A stretch of 64,000 nucleotides of DNA from DATJMJ01 sp035508795 (GTDB lineage: Bacteria; Actinomycetota; Acidimicrobiia; Acidimicrobiales; Palsa-688), in NCBI GenBank assembly GCA_035508795.1, contig DATJMJ010000128.1, positions 1-64,000 on the forward strand. Direction: 5' to 3'. Below are positions 17,753 through 26,444 of this stretch, one piece after another. The notes below the pieces were generated by a model. That model was given only the letters and a program-made list of their open reading frames with translations. It did not search any database and had not been told where the DNA came from. Position 1 is the first letter of the stretch. Each line of letters opens with the position of its first letter. Position numbers and translations under genes: made by a program.

Positions 17753-18783
17753 CCCTGAGCGAGATCGCCAAACGGGCTGGCGTGTCGGTGTCGGTCGCGT
17801 CGAGGGTATTAAACGGTGACCCGTCCGTGCGGGCACGAGACGAGACCCGCCAGCGGGTCCTGCAGGTCGCAAAGGACCTCAACTACTCGCCCAACTACGC
17901 CGGGAGGGCGCTGCGCCTCGCCCGCTCCAAAGCTCTCGGCCTGATCGTGCCCGCCGTGAGCAGCCCGTTGTTTGCCGACCTGCTCGACGGGGCCGAGGAT
18001 GCCGCCGAGGCGTCCGAGTACACCCTGCTCATCGGCCACGCCAACCGCATAACGGCCGGCAGCGACACATTGCGCCGGCTCGCCGGGGAGGGGAGGGTCG
18101 ACGGTTTCGTGCTGCAGAGGACCGACGACCTGAGCGACCAGGCGCTCGAAAACCTGGTGGCCAACGACGCCCGGATCGTGCTGGTCAACTCGCGCACCCC
18201 GCGCCGGCGCGGTTCGGTCATCATGGACGACGTCGCCGGAGCGAAGCTCGCGACCGAGCACCTGGTCTCTCTCGGGCACACCAAGGTCGGGCTGATAGGG
18301 GGCATACCGTCGAGCGACCTGGCCCGAAGGCGCGAGCAGGGCTATGCCGATGCTCTCCATTCCGCCGGCCTCCGCAAGCACGACGCCCTCGTCCGGCGCC
18401 TCGGCTGGACACCGGAGCTGGCGGCCGAAGCCGCCGAGAGCCTGGCCCACGCCAGCCCCCGGCCGACGGCGCTCGTGGTCGCGAACGTCAACGGGGCGAT
18501 CGGTGCGCTCACCGCCCTGCGCCGCCTCGGGATCGACGTCCCCGAGGAGATGTCGGTCGTCGCCTTCCACGAGGAGTGGGTGGCGGAGCACACCTGGCCT
18601 CCCCTCACGACCGTCAAGATGCCCTACTACGAGCTCGGCGCCCAGGCCGTACGGTCGCTGGTGGCGCAGCTGAACGGGCACCCACCGGAGGACATCGTCG
18701 TGCGGGACCCGCCGCCGCAGCTCGTCCTGAGGGCTTCAACCGCCCCGCCGGGACGGGTCGCGCCGGGGATGTGGCGCAGCTGA
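17746..18783 (+). CDS. LacI-family transcriptional regulator
   Basis: 345 residues. N-terminal LacI helix-turn-helix (LSEIAKRAGVSVSVASRVLN), hinge helix with SPNYAGRALRL, and a periplasmic-binding-protein-like sensor domain (KALGLIVPAVSSPLFADLL, later PTALVVANVNGAIGAL). No ribosome site before the ATG. The gene next downstream is a DHA2 exporter on the same strand with its own promoter-like sequence; the divergent neighbour is the GGDEF-EAL protein. Either could be a target; the effector is unknown. Confidence 0.9.
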   Translation: MTTLSEIAKRAGVSVSVASRVLNGDPSVRARDETRQRVLQVAKDLNYSPNYAGRALRLARSKALGLIVPAVSSPLFADLLDGAEDAAEASEYTLLIGHANRITAGSDTLRRLAGEGRVDGFVLQRTDDLSDQALENLVANDARIVLVNSRTPRRRGSVIMDDVAGAKLATEHLVSLGHTKVGLIGGIPSSDLARRREQGYADALHSAGLRKHDALVRRLGWTPELAAEAAESLAHASPRPTALVVANVNGAIGALTALRRLGIDVPEEMSVVAFHEEWVAEHTWPPLTTVKMPYYELGAQAVRSLVAQLNGHPPEDIVVRDPPPQLVLRASTAPPGRVAPGMWRS

Positions 18784-18791
18784 AAAAACGA

Positions 18792-18820
18792 TTGCTCTAA
18801 GCCCTCCCGCGCGATATTGT
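18792..18820 (+). promoter_or_regulatory. Candidate promoter of the DHA2 transporter gene
   Basis: TTGCTC (18792-18797), 17-bp spacer, TATTGT (18815-18820). Transcription would begin near 18827, directly at the GTG at 18828. The -35 match is only moderate. Confidence 0.4.
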
Positions 18821-18827
18821 GGTGTGG

Positions 18828-20270
18828 GTGCCAGAGGACAGGGCTGATGAGCCGACCGCTGCGACGCGGGTAGGCCCCGCCGCTCCCTGGCTCATCTTCG
18901 GGGTCACCTCGATAGCGCTCTTCATGTCCTCCCTCGACGGGACGATCGTCGCGACCGGTTTGCCGACCCTGCGCCGCGAGCTTCATACGAGCATCAACTG
19001 GACGAGTTGGACGATTACTGGCTACCAGCTCGGGCTGGTAGTGGCGATGCCGATCGCTGGCAGGGTCGCCGACAGCTTCGGCCGCAAAAGGGTCTTCCTC
19101 GGCGCAGCGGTCCTGTTCACCACCAGTTCCCTGCTGTGCGGGCTGTCCCGGAACATCGACATGCTCATCGCCGTCCGTGCGCTCCAGGCAACAGGCGGTG
19201 CAGCCTTCATGCCTGCCGCCAGCGGCATAGTCATGGAGACGTTCGGGAACAACGGCCAGCGCGCGCTCGGGTTGTTCTCCAGTATTTTCCCTCTCGGCGC
19301 CCTAGCCGGGCCGGTAGCGGGCGGCATCATCCTCACTGCCTGGAGCTGGCGGGGGATCTTCCTCGTCAACGTACCCATTGGCGTGGCCTTCACGCTGCTT
19401 GCCTGGAAGTGCCTGCCGTCTTCGGCCCGCCCCGGAGGGCGACCGGACTTCGCAGGGGCGCTCCTCATGGGAGGAGGCGTGCTCGGGCTCATGCTCGCCA
19501 TTACCGACCTTGGCAGCAAGTCCGTCGGGTTGACATCGCTCCCCTTCCTCGTCCCCTTCGGGGTCTCCGTCACGTGTGGGTGGCTCTTCCTCCGCCATCT
19601 CACGCGCACCCCGGCGCCGCTGATCCCCCTGCACCTGCTAAAAGGCAGGGCCTTCGCCGCCACCAACCTGGTCAACCTCGTCTGGGGCGCCTGCGCGATC
19701 GGTTTCGGCTCGCTCGTGCCCCTTTTCGCCGAGGACCGCTTTGGACTGACGCCGCTCGCAGCCGGCACCCTGCTCACAGCCCGCGCGATTGGCGAGATCA
19801 TGCTTGCAGTGTTTGCGGCGGTCCTGATCCACCGCACGGGCTACCGGATCCCGATCGTCGGCGGCATCGTCCTCATTGCAGGTGGGTTAGCGATGATAGC
19901 CACGAGGCCCGAGATCGTTTCCCCCTATGTGTGGCTCTCGCTCGGTGCCACCCTCACCGGGCTCGGCACGGGCCTGTCAGCACCTGCTGCAAACAACGCC
20001 TCCATCGAGCTCGCGCCCGACGACGTCGGCGCCATCACAGGCTTGCGCGGCGCCGTCCGCCAAGGGGGCGCCATCCTCGGGATCCTGCTCGTCACGTCGG
20101 TCGCCGCTCACACAGGCCACGAGGTCGCCACGCTCGAGCACGCCTTCTTTGTCCTGGCGGCGCTGCTCGTGTGCATGGTGCCCGTCGTGTTCGTCGTGCC
20201 CGACGGCAACCGCCGCCGCAGCCACGCGCGTACACCGCTGGCACTTGCTACTGAGCCGAGCGCGGCGTAA
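18828..20270 (+). CDS. MFS transporter, DHA2 (EmrB/QacA-type) drug:H+ antiporter
   Basis: About 480 residues with roughly 14 hydrophobic segments. The first carries the DHA2 signature SSLDGTIVATGLPTLRREL; the motif-A-like loop GRVADSFGRKRVF follows TM2, and the motif-C-like ALGLFSSIFPLGALAGPVAGG is in TM5. Likely a proton-driven exporter of toxic organic compounds. The frame allows GTG at 18819, 18822 or 18828; 18828 was chosen because the first overlaps a -10-like box and a leaderless start fits the lack of a ribosome site. Its neighbour upstream is a LacI-type regulator. Confidence 0.85.
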   Translation: MPEDRADEPTAATRVGPAAPWLIFGVTSIALFMSSLDGTIVATGLPTLRRELHTSINWTSWTITGYQLGLVVAMPIAGRVADSFGRKRVFLGAAVLFTTSSLLCGLSRNIDMLIAVRALQATGGAAFMPAASGIVMETFGNNGQRALGLFSSIFPLGALAGPVAGGIILTAWSWRGIFLVNVPIGVAFTLLAWKCLPSSARPGGRPDFAGALLMGGGVLGLMLAITDLGSKSVGLTSLPFLVPFGVSVTCGWLFLRHLTRTPAPLIPLHLLKGRAFAATNLVNLVWGACAIGFGSLVPLFAEDRFGLTPLAAGTLLTARAIGEIMLAVFAAVLIHRTGYRIPIVGGIVLIAGGLAMIATRPEIVSPYVWLSLGATLTGLGTGLSAPAANNASIELAPDDVGAITGLRGAVRQGGAILGILLVTSVAAHTGHEVATLEHAFFVLAALLVCMVPVVFVVPDGNRRRSHARTPLALATEPSAA

Positions 20271-20348
20271 CCAGGCTCAGGGCGTCCCTGCGGACTGCCG
20301 CTTGTGGCTGGGCAGTCTCCCGGCAACTGTTCTCCGTAGCGGGGAGGT

Positions 20349-20383
20349 CGGCCCAATCCCGGAGGCGGCCCAGTCCCGGCTGG
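20349..20383 (+). repeat. 17-bp-period direct repeat between convergent genes
   Basis: CGGCCCARTCCCGG occurs at 20349 and again at 20366 with one difference, in the 130-bp gap between the DHA2 gene and the convergent ABC permease gene. No clear terminator hairpin with T-run was seen here. Confidence 0.7.
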
Positions 20384-20400
20384 CGGGCACGCCCCTGGGC

Positions 20401-21375
20401 CTACTTGACAGCTCCTGCGAGCACCCCTCCCACGAAATAGCGCTGGAAGCCGAGGAACACTCCCAACGGGACGACGATCGACACGATCGAGCCGGTCGAG
20501 ATGATCCAGAAGTTGGCGGCGAGAGTCCGCTCCTGGCCGTAGATGAAAAGCGTCACCGGTACGTGAGGGTCGGCCCCGAGGATGACCAGGGCAACTAGCA
20601 AGTCGTTCCAGGTCCAGATGAACTGGAAAATAGCAAGCGAAGCGCAGGCGGCCACACCGATGGGGATGACCACCCTTCGGAATAGCGTCCACTCCCCGGC
20701 GCCGTCCACTCTCCCCGCCTCGATCAGGTCCTTGGGGATGCCGAGGAAGAAGTTGCGCATCAGGAATATGCCGAACGGCAGCCCGAAGGCTACATGGAAG
20801 ATGATCACGCCTGAGAGGGTGCCGTAAGGGTTCCACCCGATGTGGCGCATGTCGTCGTAGCCCTGGACGACAGGCAGCAGTGCGACCTGCAGCGGGACGA
20901 CCATCAGGCCGACGACCGTCAAGAACACCGCATTGCGCCCTTTCCAACGCCCGAAAACCAAGGAATAGGCTGCCAGCGCGGAGACGGCGACTACCAGGAT
21001 CGTCGCCGGGATCGTGATTTCCAACGAGGTGCGGACCGAATCGAGCGCGCCCCCGGCGGCAAACCCGGATGGGACCGTGCTCCCGGGGCCGCCGGAGAAG
21101 AGCTCCTGGTAGTTGTAGAGAGTCCACTGCACGGGATGTGCGAAGACGTTCCACCAACCGGACGTCTCGAAGAGACCGGCTTGGCGGAAGGAGATAATGA
21201 GCATCGAGATGCTCGGCAGCAGCCACACCAGCGCCACGACCGTCATGAACACGTACAGGAACGTGCGCCCGAAATGCGCCAAACTGATCCTGCGGGTACC
21301 GGCCTTGGGGCTTACGTACGAAGTCGGGATGGCCTGGTCGGTGTCGATGGCCAGCGGCGCATTTGTCGCAGTCAC
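20401..21375 (-). CDS. Sugar ABC transporter permease, MalG-like
   Basis: 324 residues with six predicted membrane helices. The EAA loop that docks the ATPase reads EAGRVDGAGEWTLFRRVVIP near residue 220. Family BPD_transp_1 (CUT1 sugar importers). The GTG start at 21375 is preceded by GGGAGGT at a good distance. It is the last gene of a binding protein, MalF-like, MalG-like series on the minus strand. No ATPase gene lies nearby, so the transporter probably uses a shared MsiK-type ATPase encoded elsewhere, as is known in actinobacteria. Confidence 0.92.
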   Translation of the reverse strand: MTATNAPLAIDTDQAIPTSYVSPKAGTRRISLAHFGRTFLYVFMTVVALVWLLPSISMLIISFRQAGLFETSGWWNVFAHPVQWTLYNYQELFSGGPGSTVPSGFAAGGALDSVRTSLEITIPATILVVAVSALAAYSLVFGRWKGRNAVFLTVVGLMVVPLQVALLPVVQGYDDMRHIGWNPYGTLSGVIIFHVAFGLPFGIFLMRNFFLGIPKDLIEAGRVDGAGEWTLFRRVVIPIGVAACASLAIFQFIWTWNDLLVALVILGADPHVPVTLFIYGQERTLAANFWIISTGSIVSIVVPLGVFLGFQRYFVGGVLAGAVK

Positions 21376-21463
21376 CGGCTACCTCCCTCTCCCGTAACAA
21401 ACGCTTCGTCCCACCTCGGGCTCGCGCCAGCGCGGGCGCGGTCGGGACCAACCCGTGGGTACA

Positions 21464-22912
21464 TCATGAAACGCCCCCTTTGATCCTCTTCAGGTTGAAC
21501 AACATGGCGGGGATCACCAGCACGAAAAGTATGACCGCGAGCGCGCTGGACAACCCTGTGTGGATGCCGTTGGAAAAGCCTGTGAAATACACGTCAGAGG
21601 CCAGGGTGCTCGCCTGGCCCCCTGGTTCTGCTGTGTTGTACGCCAGGTTTATGACGATGTCGAAGATCTTGAGGACGTTGATGACCATCGTCACCAGGAC
21701 GACGACGAGGACAGGGGCGAGCATAGGTATCGTGACCCGCCGGAGTGTCTGCCACTCGTTTGCGCCGTCGACCTGAGCTGCCTCGAGGACTTGCCGGTCG
21801 AGCGCGGCCAAGCCTGCCCCCACGACGACCATCGTGAACCCGGCCCAGATCCATAAGTAGGCGATGATCATCGATATGTCGATCAGCGGGACACTGAGCA
21901 AAGCCTGCTCGGTCTGGCTGAGGCTCCCGGTCGGGGTTAGCGACTGGCCGCCCAACCAGGACACACCCACCCCGCCGGCACCGAACCCTGCTGCGAAGTT
22001 GGACGAGTTAACCGACACTTTGTAGGTGCCGGCCGCGACGTCGGAGAACACGAACTGGCCCCCGCCCCCCGTAGTTGCCGACGCAACCGGGGACCCATGG
22101 CTGTTGACCAGCGAGATGTGCAGCAGCGGGTAGCCGTACTCGCCGGAAAGGATCCCGCTCGTGTCAGTGGGGTTGTTTGGCGAGAAGTCGCGCCATATGA
22201 CCCCGACTACGGCACCCTTCATGGGCTTGGGCAGGACGGCCTGGCGCGCCCCCAAAGCCTGGAACGTCGTGGGCGGGAACCCGGTCAGGCCCATCTTTAC
22301 CGTGCCCCCGGCACCGACGGCCGCTGTGCTCACGACCGTCCCGTGCGGGCCCCCCGCCGCGCCGTACGACGCCAAAGAGGCTGCGGTCGTGCCCGGGGTA
22401 AGAGGGTAGGCGCCCGGTGAGCTGAACCAGTCCGACACTGTCTGGGTGAGCGCGTTGACAACGCCGACCTGAGGGCTGGTGTCGAAAATCTGTGTGAAGA
22501 CCATGGACGACGCCGTGACGCTGAAAACGACCGGCAGGAATATGACAGTTTTGAAAGCAGTTGCCCATCGGATCCGCTCGGTGAGGACCGCCAGCACGAG
22601 GCCGATGGTCGTGACGACGAAGGGGAAGATGAGCACCCAGATGACGTTGTTCCGGAAGGCGATCAGCGTCGAAGCTGTGGTGAAGAGGTTTTTGTAGTTG
22701 GTAAGCCCGATCGCCTTGGTGGCAGTCTCGTTGAAAAAACTGTCTTTTATCGTGACTATGGCCGGGTATATGACGATGGCGAGCAACCAGATCGCTCCCG
22801 GGAACAGGAACGCCAGCGAGGATAGGTGCTCCCTCAGGGTAGGGCTATCGAGCGTCCCACCCTTCTTGCGGGGCGGGGGCGCCGCCGCTTGGTCGACGGT
22901 GACTACTGCCAT
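21464..22912 (-). CDS. Sugar ABC transporter permease, MalF-like, with large extracytoplasmic insert
   Basis: 482 residues, long for a CUT1 permease (usually about 300). The N-terminal helices end near residue 150; residues about 160-350 are a hydrophilic Gly/Ser/Thr-rich insert whose second half (GAVVGVIWRDFSPNNPTD, later GGGQFVFSDVAAGTYKVSV) resembles an SdrD-B/CarboxypepD_reg-like beta-sandwich. Membrane helices then resume, with the EAA motif EAAQVDGANEWQTLRRVTIP. E. coli MalF also has a large periplasmic loop at this place, which contacts the binding protein; the present insert looks unrelated in sequence. Start ATG 22912 has only a weak ribosome site. Confidence 0.88.
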   Translation of the reverse strand: MAVVTVDQAAAPPPRKKGGTLDSPTLREHLSSLAFLFPGAIWLLAIVIYPAIVTIKDSFFNETATKAIGLTNYKNLFTTASTLIAFRNNVIWVLIFPFVVTTIGLVLAVLTERIRWATAFKTVIFLPVVFSVTASSMVFTQIFDTSPQVGVVNALTQTVSDWFSSPGAYPLTPGTTAASLASYGAAGGPHGTVVSTAAVGAGGTVKMGLTGFPPTTFQALGARQAVLPKPMKGAVVGVIWRDFSPNNPTDTSGILSGEYGYPLLHISLVNSHGSPVASATTGGGGQFVFSDVAAGTYKVSVNSSNFAAGFGAGGVGVSWLGGQSLTPTGSLSQTEQALLSVPLIDISMIIAYLWIWAGFTMVVVGAGLAALDRQVLEAAQVDGANEWQTLRRVTIPMLAPVLVVVLVTMVINVLKIFDIVINLAYNTAEPGGQASTLASDVYFTGFSNGIHTGLSSALAVILFVLVIPAMLFNLKRIKGGVS

Positions 22913-23241
22913 TTGTGCCCCATCTCAGCTCTCACCCCTTAGCCACAAGTAACTAAACATCTCAGCCAGACCTAATGACGATAACTTCAGCCGCTGCGTC
23001 TGGCAACAGGCCGGGACCGGGCTCGACCCTTTATTGCCCCGGGGCCCTTTGCCCACCTTGCTGAACGCCCGGGAGGTGTACCACCAGCAGGGGCGGTTTC
23101 AGGCAAAGTAATCCCACGCGTTGTGTGCCCGGCGCTATGAGAGGGGCGTGACCGGCAGGTGCCGGCCACGCCCTCCTCGTTGTCTATGCCCCAAGGGCTT
23201 GTCTCATGCCCCAAGGGCCAAGCTGCCCGAAGGCAGCGGTA
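22913..23241 (-). terminator. Intergenic region with hairpin between binding protein and permease genes
   Basis: 329 bp without a gene. ATGCCCCAAGGGC recurs at 23186 and 23206, just after the binding-protein stop. A hairpin at 23143-23174 pairs GGGCGTG with CACGCCC and CCGG with CCGG across one mismatch. No T-run follows, so it may act as a partial terminator or RNA-stabilising stem that lets the binding protein outnumber the permeases, a common arrangement in sugar importers. That role is inference. Confidence 0.45.
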
Positions 23242-24669
23242 TCAGTGCCCGAGGGCCGCTGTCGCTTGCTTCTGCATCGTCGCCTCGATCGACGAGATGT
23301 TCGAAGAGGTCGGGTTCTTCACGAAGTTGAGCATGTCCTGCCACAGAGCCGGCTCCCAGGTGCCCTGGAGGTCGTCGAGGCTGAACACGAACGACGTCGC
23401 ATGCGTGATCTCTTGAGCGTCGGCCTGTGTAACAGGATCCGGGTAGCTGCTGAGAGGCACATCTTTGTTTGGCGACGCATAGCCGCCCAAGTGCGCCCAG
23501 ATCTCGGCGGGCTCGGGGCTGGCAATGTACTTCATGAACGCCTTTGCCTGCGGCGTCCCGTGGAAGAGCATCGCCACGTCCCCTGAACCCTGGAGGGCGT
23601 TTTGGTTGGCCTTGTCCGCAGCCGGTGCCGGGAAGGCGAAGAAGTCGTAGCAAGGGGTGTCTGCCGGGTTGGCCGTGCACGCCTTGCCGCCGGCGCCTAC
23701 CGTGCCCGCGGTGTAGTTGGACGAGTTGCCGACGATCTCGGAGACCACGAAGTCAGCCTCGACAACCATGGCAGCCTTGGGCATCGACCCGGCCTTGGGG
23801 AAGACCTGGTCCACACAGCTCGGGTATTTTGCCGACTCGGAGAGCGCTCCCGATGTACCTCCGAGGAGGTACTGAGGCTTGCCGACGATGTCCGCGAGCG
23901 TGTCGAACGCCTTGGTCACAGTCGGGTCGGTCCAGGCGATGTCGTGGGCGGCCAGCTTGTTGTAATCGGCCGCGCCCGCAGTCTTGAGGTAGACGTTCTG
24001 CCAGAAGTCGGCAACGGGCCAGCCGATGTCGCTGCAGAACGAGAAGGGGACGACGCCGGCTGCCTTGAGCGTGGCGGCATCAGCCACCAACCCCTCCCAG
24101 GTGGTAGGAGGTGCCTTGATGCCGGCGACCGCGAACTCCGCTGGGTTGTACCAGATGGTGTTCTTGTTGGCGGCCTTGTACCAGACTCCGTAGAGCTTGC
24201 CGCCGTAGCTGGCGAGGCTGTTCCACGCAGAGCCGTAGTCCATCGACTCCGAACCGATAATCGACGAGATGGGCTGGAGCTTGCCGGCTTGAGCAAGCGA
24301 CTGGAGGGTCGCAGGCGACGGCGAGAAGGCGACATCAGGCGGGTGGCCGCCTGAGACGGCGGCAGCGAGCACCGAGTCCATGTTGCTCCCCTCGCCGCGG
24401 TAGTTGATCTTGACGCCGGTTTCGGCCTCGAAGGGGGCGAGGGCCGCCTCGAAGTCACCCTGCTCGGGAGCGCCGCTCCATTCGGCCCACACCGTCAGCG
24501 AGCCGCCGATGTGCGACAAGCCGGCGACTTTTGGCGTCGCGCTTGCGGATATGGCCGGGACGCAAATGGTCGTCCCGAGGGCCAGGATCCCGGCGGACGC
24601 CGCCAACAACGAAAGCCGGTGCCTCAACGTGCGCCCGGCCGGCGGAAGGTCCGCCTGTATACGAGTCAT
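23242..24669 (-). CDS. Extracellular sugar-binding protein of an ABC transporter
   Basis: 475 residues. Basic N-terminus, hydrophobic core (LSLLAASAGILALGTTICV) and an AXA-like cleavage site (SASA); no good lipobox, so attachment is uncertain. The mature part is an SBP_bac_1/MalE-like protein: GGSLTVWAEWSG, FEAETGVKINY, PDVAFSPSP, YGVWYKAANKNTIWYNP and a C-terminal block with MKYIASPEPAEIW. The ATG at 24669 has a strong GGAGGT. It heads the operon with the two permeases downstream. The sugar cannot be named; the neighbouring glycosidase-like and LacI genes suggest an oligosaccharide. Confidence 0.92.
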   Translation of the reverse strand: MTRIQADLPPAGRTLRHRLSLLAASAGILALGTTICVPAISASATPKVAGLSHIGGSLTVWAEWSGAPEQGDFEAALAPFEAETGVKINYRGEGSNMDSVLAAAVSGGHPPDVAFSPSPATLQSLAQAGKLQPISSIIGSESMDYGSAWNSLASYGGKLYGVWYKAANKNTIWYNPAEFAVAGIKAPPTTWEGLVADAATLKAAGVVPFSFCSDIGWPVADFWQNVYLKTAGAADYNKLAAHDIAWTDPTVTKAFDTLADIVGKPQYLLGGTSGALSESAKYPSCVDQVFPKAGSMPKAAMVVEADFVVSEIVGNSSNYTAGTVGAGGKACTANPADTPCYDFFAFPAPAADKANQNALQGSGDVAMLFHGTPQAKAFMKYIASPEPAEIWAHLGGYASPNKDVPLSSYPDPVTQADAQEITHATSFVFSLDDLQGTWEPALWQDMLNFVKNPTSSNISSIEATMQKQATAALGH

Positions 24670-25046
24670 TTTATGTCTTACCTCCGATTGTTGAGCTCAA
24701 CTGTGCTGATTTCTTTTCCCCACTGCTGATCGGCAATTCGAACCGAAGAGTGCTAATCCCTCATCCACAGTGACTGCGGAATCTTCTCAGCTGGACATTG
24801 TCATGTCAAGGCACCCTTCGCGCCCGGAGAACCCCCGGGTATTGGAGCTGATTGCCCGCGCGCTGACCGCGTTGCGGCCAAAAGTGGGCTTGCTCGTTGG
24901 GTTGTCGCAAGACGAGCTATTTCCTTTGCTTTCCTCCTTATTTTGCGGCCACACGAGCGGCACCCCACCCATGCCCGCACGGCCGGTACGCATTGCCCGT
25001 TTGCGCCGGAGAGCGAGAGCAGGTCCCGAAGGCGTGGCATTGGTCC
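24670..25046 (-). promoter_or_regulatory. Control region of the sugar ABC operon with GTTGAGCTCAAC palindrome
   Basis: 377 bp without a convincing gene, between the LacI gene and the operon it probably controls. A perfect 12-bp palindrome, GTTGAGCTCAAC (24690-24701), lies just upstream of the GGAGGT site of the binding-protein gene, a good place for a repressor operator in the leader. No well-matched -35/-10 pair was found on the minus strand. The stretch 24790-25046 shows nothing recognisable. Confidence 0.5.
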
Positions 25047-26165
25047 CTATACAGGCACCCGTTCTTCTTCGAGAGCGCTTTGGCGCAACCTCCACCCATC
25101 TGCATGCGAGTGCGACGCGCCGGTCGCGAGCCACCCTGGCTTGTCCCTCCCGGCGACCGCTGTCGTGCCGCGGGCCACGAGGCGCGTGGGAGCGTCCAGC
25201 TCGACCGGCACGAAAGCCGAGCCCTGGCTCGAACTGGCGACCGCTTGCACCAGATGCTCCGCGATCATGCGGCCTTGTTCGCGGACATCCTGGGCAATGG
25301 TCGTCAGGTCGAAATAGGGAGCCATCGGGTGGTCGTCGAAACCTATGACCGAGACGTCGGCGGGCACCCTCAGCCCGACCCGCCCGAGTGCCCGGAGCAC
25401 GCCGAAAGCCATCTCGTCGCATTCGGCGAATATCGCCGTCGGGAGCACGCGGCGGCTGAGAAGCTGCACGGTTGCATCGTCGCCGCCGTCAATGGTGAAC
25501 GGGCCGTGCGCCTCGAGGTCTTCACAGAGGGGGATGCCTGCGGCAGCCAGCGTCGCCCGGTAACCCACCCGCCGGGGCAACGGCACCGTGAAATGGACCG
25601 GTTCGTTGGGGTCGCCCGAGATGATCGCCACCCGTTCGTGGCCGAGGTTGACGAGGTGTTGCACAGCGAGTGAGGCGCTTTCGACATCGTCTATCCGGAC
25701 GCTCGAAAAGCCCTCGACACGCGCGCCAGCGACGCACACCGGCACGTCGAGCGCCCTCAGGGCCGATATCTCGGGCTCGGTCAGGGCGAGCGTCACGAGC
25801 AGCACCCCGTCCACCCGTTTGCGCAAAAGGCCCGACGAGAAGTACCGCTGGCGCATCTCGGTACCGCCGACGTGGTAAAGGAGGAGGTCGAGGCCCGCTT
25901 CCCTGATGGTGAGCTCGGCCCCGCCGAGGAACTCTGCATAAAACCACCGGGTGAGGTACGGCATGACGATCGCCACCGTGCCTGTCCGGCCCGTCGCCAG
26001 CCGGTAGGCGGCCGGGGACACGGAGTAGCCGAGCTGCTCGGCTGCCTGCCTTACCCGTTGGGTGGTGCTCGACGACACCCCGCCGATCCCTCGCAAAGAC
26101 CGCGAGACGCTCGACGGTGACACGCCGGCGAGGCTGGCCACCTCTTTGATTGTCGTCTTAGCCAT
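25047..26165 (-). CDS. LacI-family transcriptional regulator of the sugar ABC operon (probable)
   Basis: 372 residues. HTH at the N-terminus (IKEVASLAGVSPSSVSRSLRG), hinge with SVSPAAYRLATGRTG, then the effector domain (VAIVMPYLTRWFYAEFLGG, later VIGFDDHPMAPYFDLTTI). The ATG at 26165 has AAGGTG six bases upstream; a GTG three codons earlier is possible. It is directly upstream of the binding-protein operon on the same strand, which suggests it senses the imported sugar. Two LacI-type operator-like sites occur in its own upstream region. Confidence 0.9.
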   Translation of the reverse strand: MAKTTIKEVASLAGVSPSSVSRSLRGIGGVSSSTTQRVRQAAEQLGYSVSPAAYRLATGRTGTVAIVMPYLTRWFYAEFLGGAELTIREAGLDLLLYHVGGTEMRQRYFSSGLLRKRVDGVLLVTLALTEPEISALRALDVPVCVAGARVEGFSSVRIDDVESASLAVQHLVNLGHERVAIISGDPNEPVHFTVPLPRRVGYRATLAAAGIPLCEDLEAHGPFTIDGGDDATVQLLSRRVLPTAIFAECDEMAFGVLRALGRVGLRVPADVSVIGFDDHPMAPYFDLTTIAQDVREQGRMIAEHLVQAVASSSQGSAFVPVELDAPTRLVARGTTAVAGRDKPGWLATGASHSHADGWRLRQSALEEERVPV

Positions 26166-26304
26166 CCCCCTCACCTTCGGCCCACGTACACCGGAGGTCC
26201 CTGACCTACGACAAGCCCCTGACTACACCCCTTGACAGACATCCCGCGAAACCCGGCGGTGCCGGTTGCGGTGGGACGGATGATAACCGCTTGTACAACG
26301 GTAC

Positions 26305-26383
26305 GCAAGCGCTTTCATGGAGGCGACCGGGAGCGTTCTGATGGCGTCACGCCGCTCAGGAGCCGATGGCCCCAAACGCTTGC
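26305..26383. promoter_or_regulatory. Pair of LacI-type operator-like sites
   Basis: CGCAAGCGCTTT (plus strand, core AAGCGCTT at 26307-26314) and, on the minus strand, CGCAAGCGTTTG (core at 26374-26381) share 10 of 12 positions and lie 67 bp apart in opposite orientation. AAGCGCTT is the central palindrome common to many LacI-family operators. They sit between the LacI gene and the glycosidase-like gene upstream of it. Confidence 0.5.
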
Positions 26384-26444
26384 GTAGCACCGCGTCGGCA
26401 GCCGGCCGCGTCGCTGGCGCTGCGCTGGCGCTGAGGTGAGCCTG

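Noticed and set aside
20108..21451. 447-codon minus-strand frame overlapping the MalG-like gene
   Set aside because: The MalG frame carries the membrane helices and EAA motif; this frame gives only Arg/Gly/Pro-rich sequence.
24770..25348. Plus-strand frame in the region before the sugar ABC operon
   Set aside because: Half of it overlaps the LacI gene in antisense, and there is no ribosome site or recognisable sequence; I treat 24670-25046 as non-coding.
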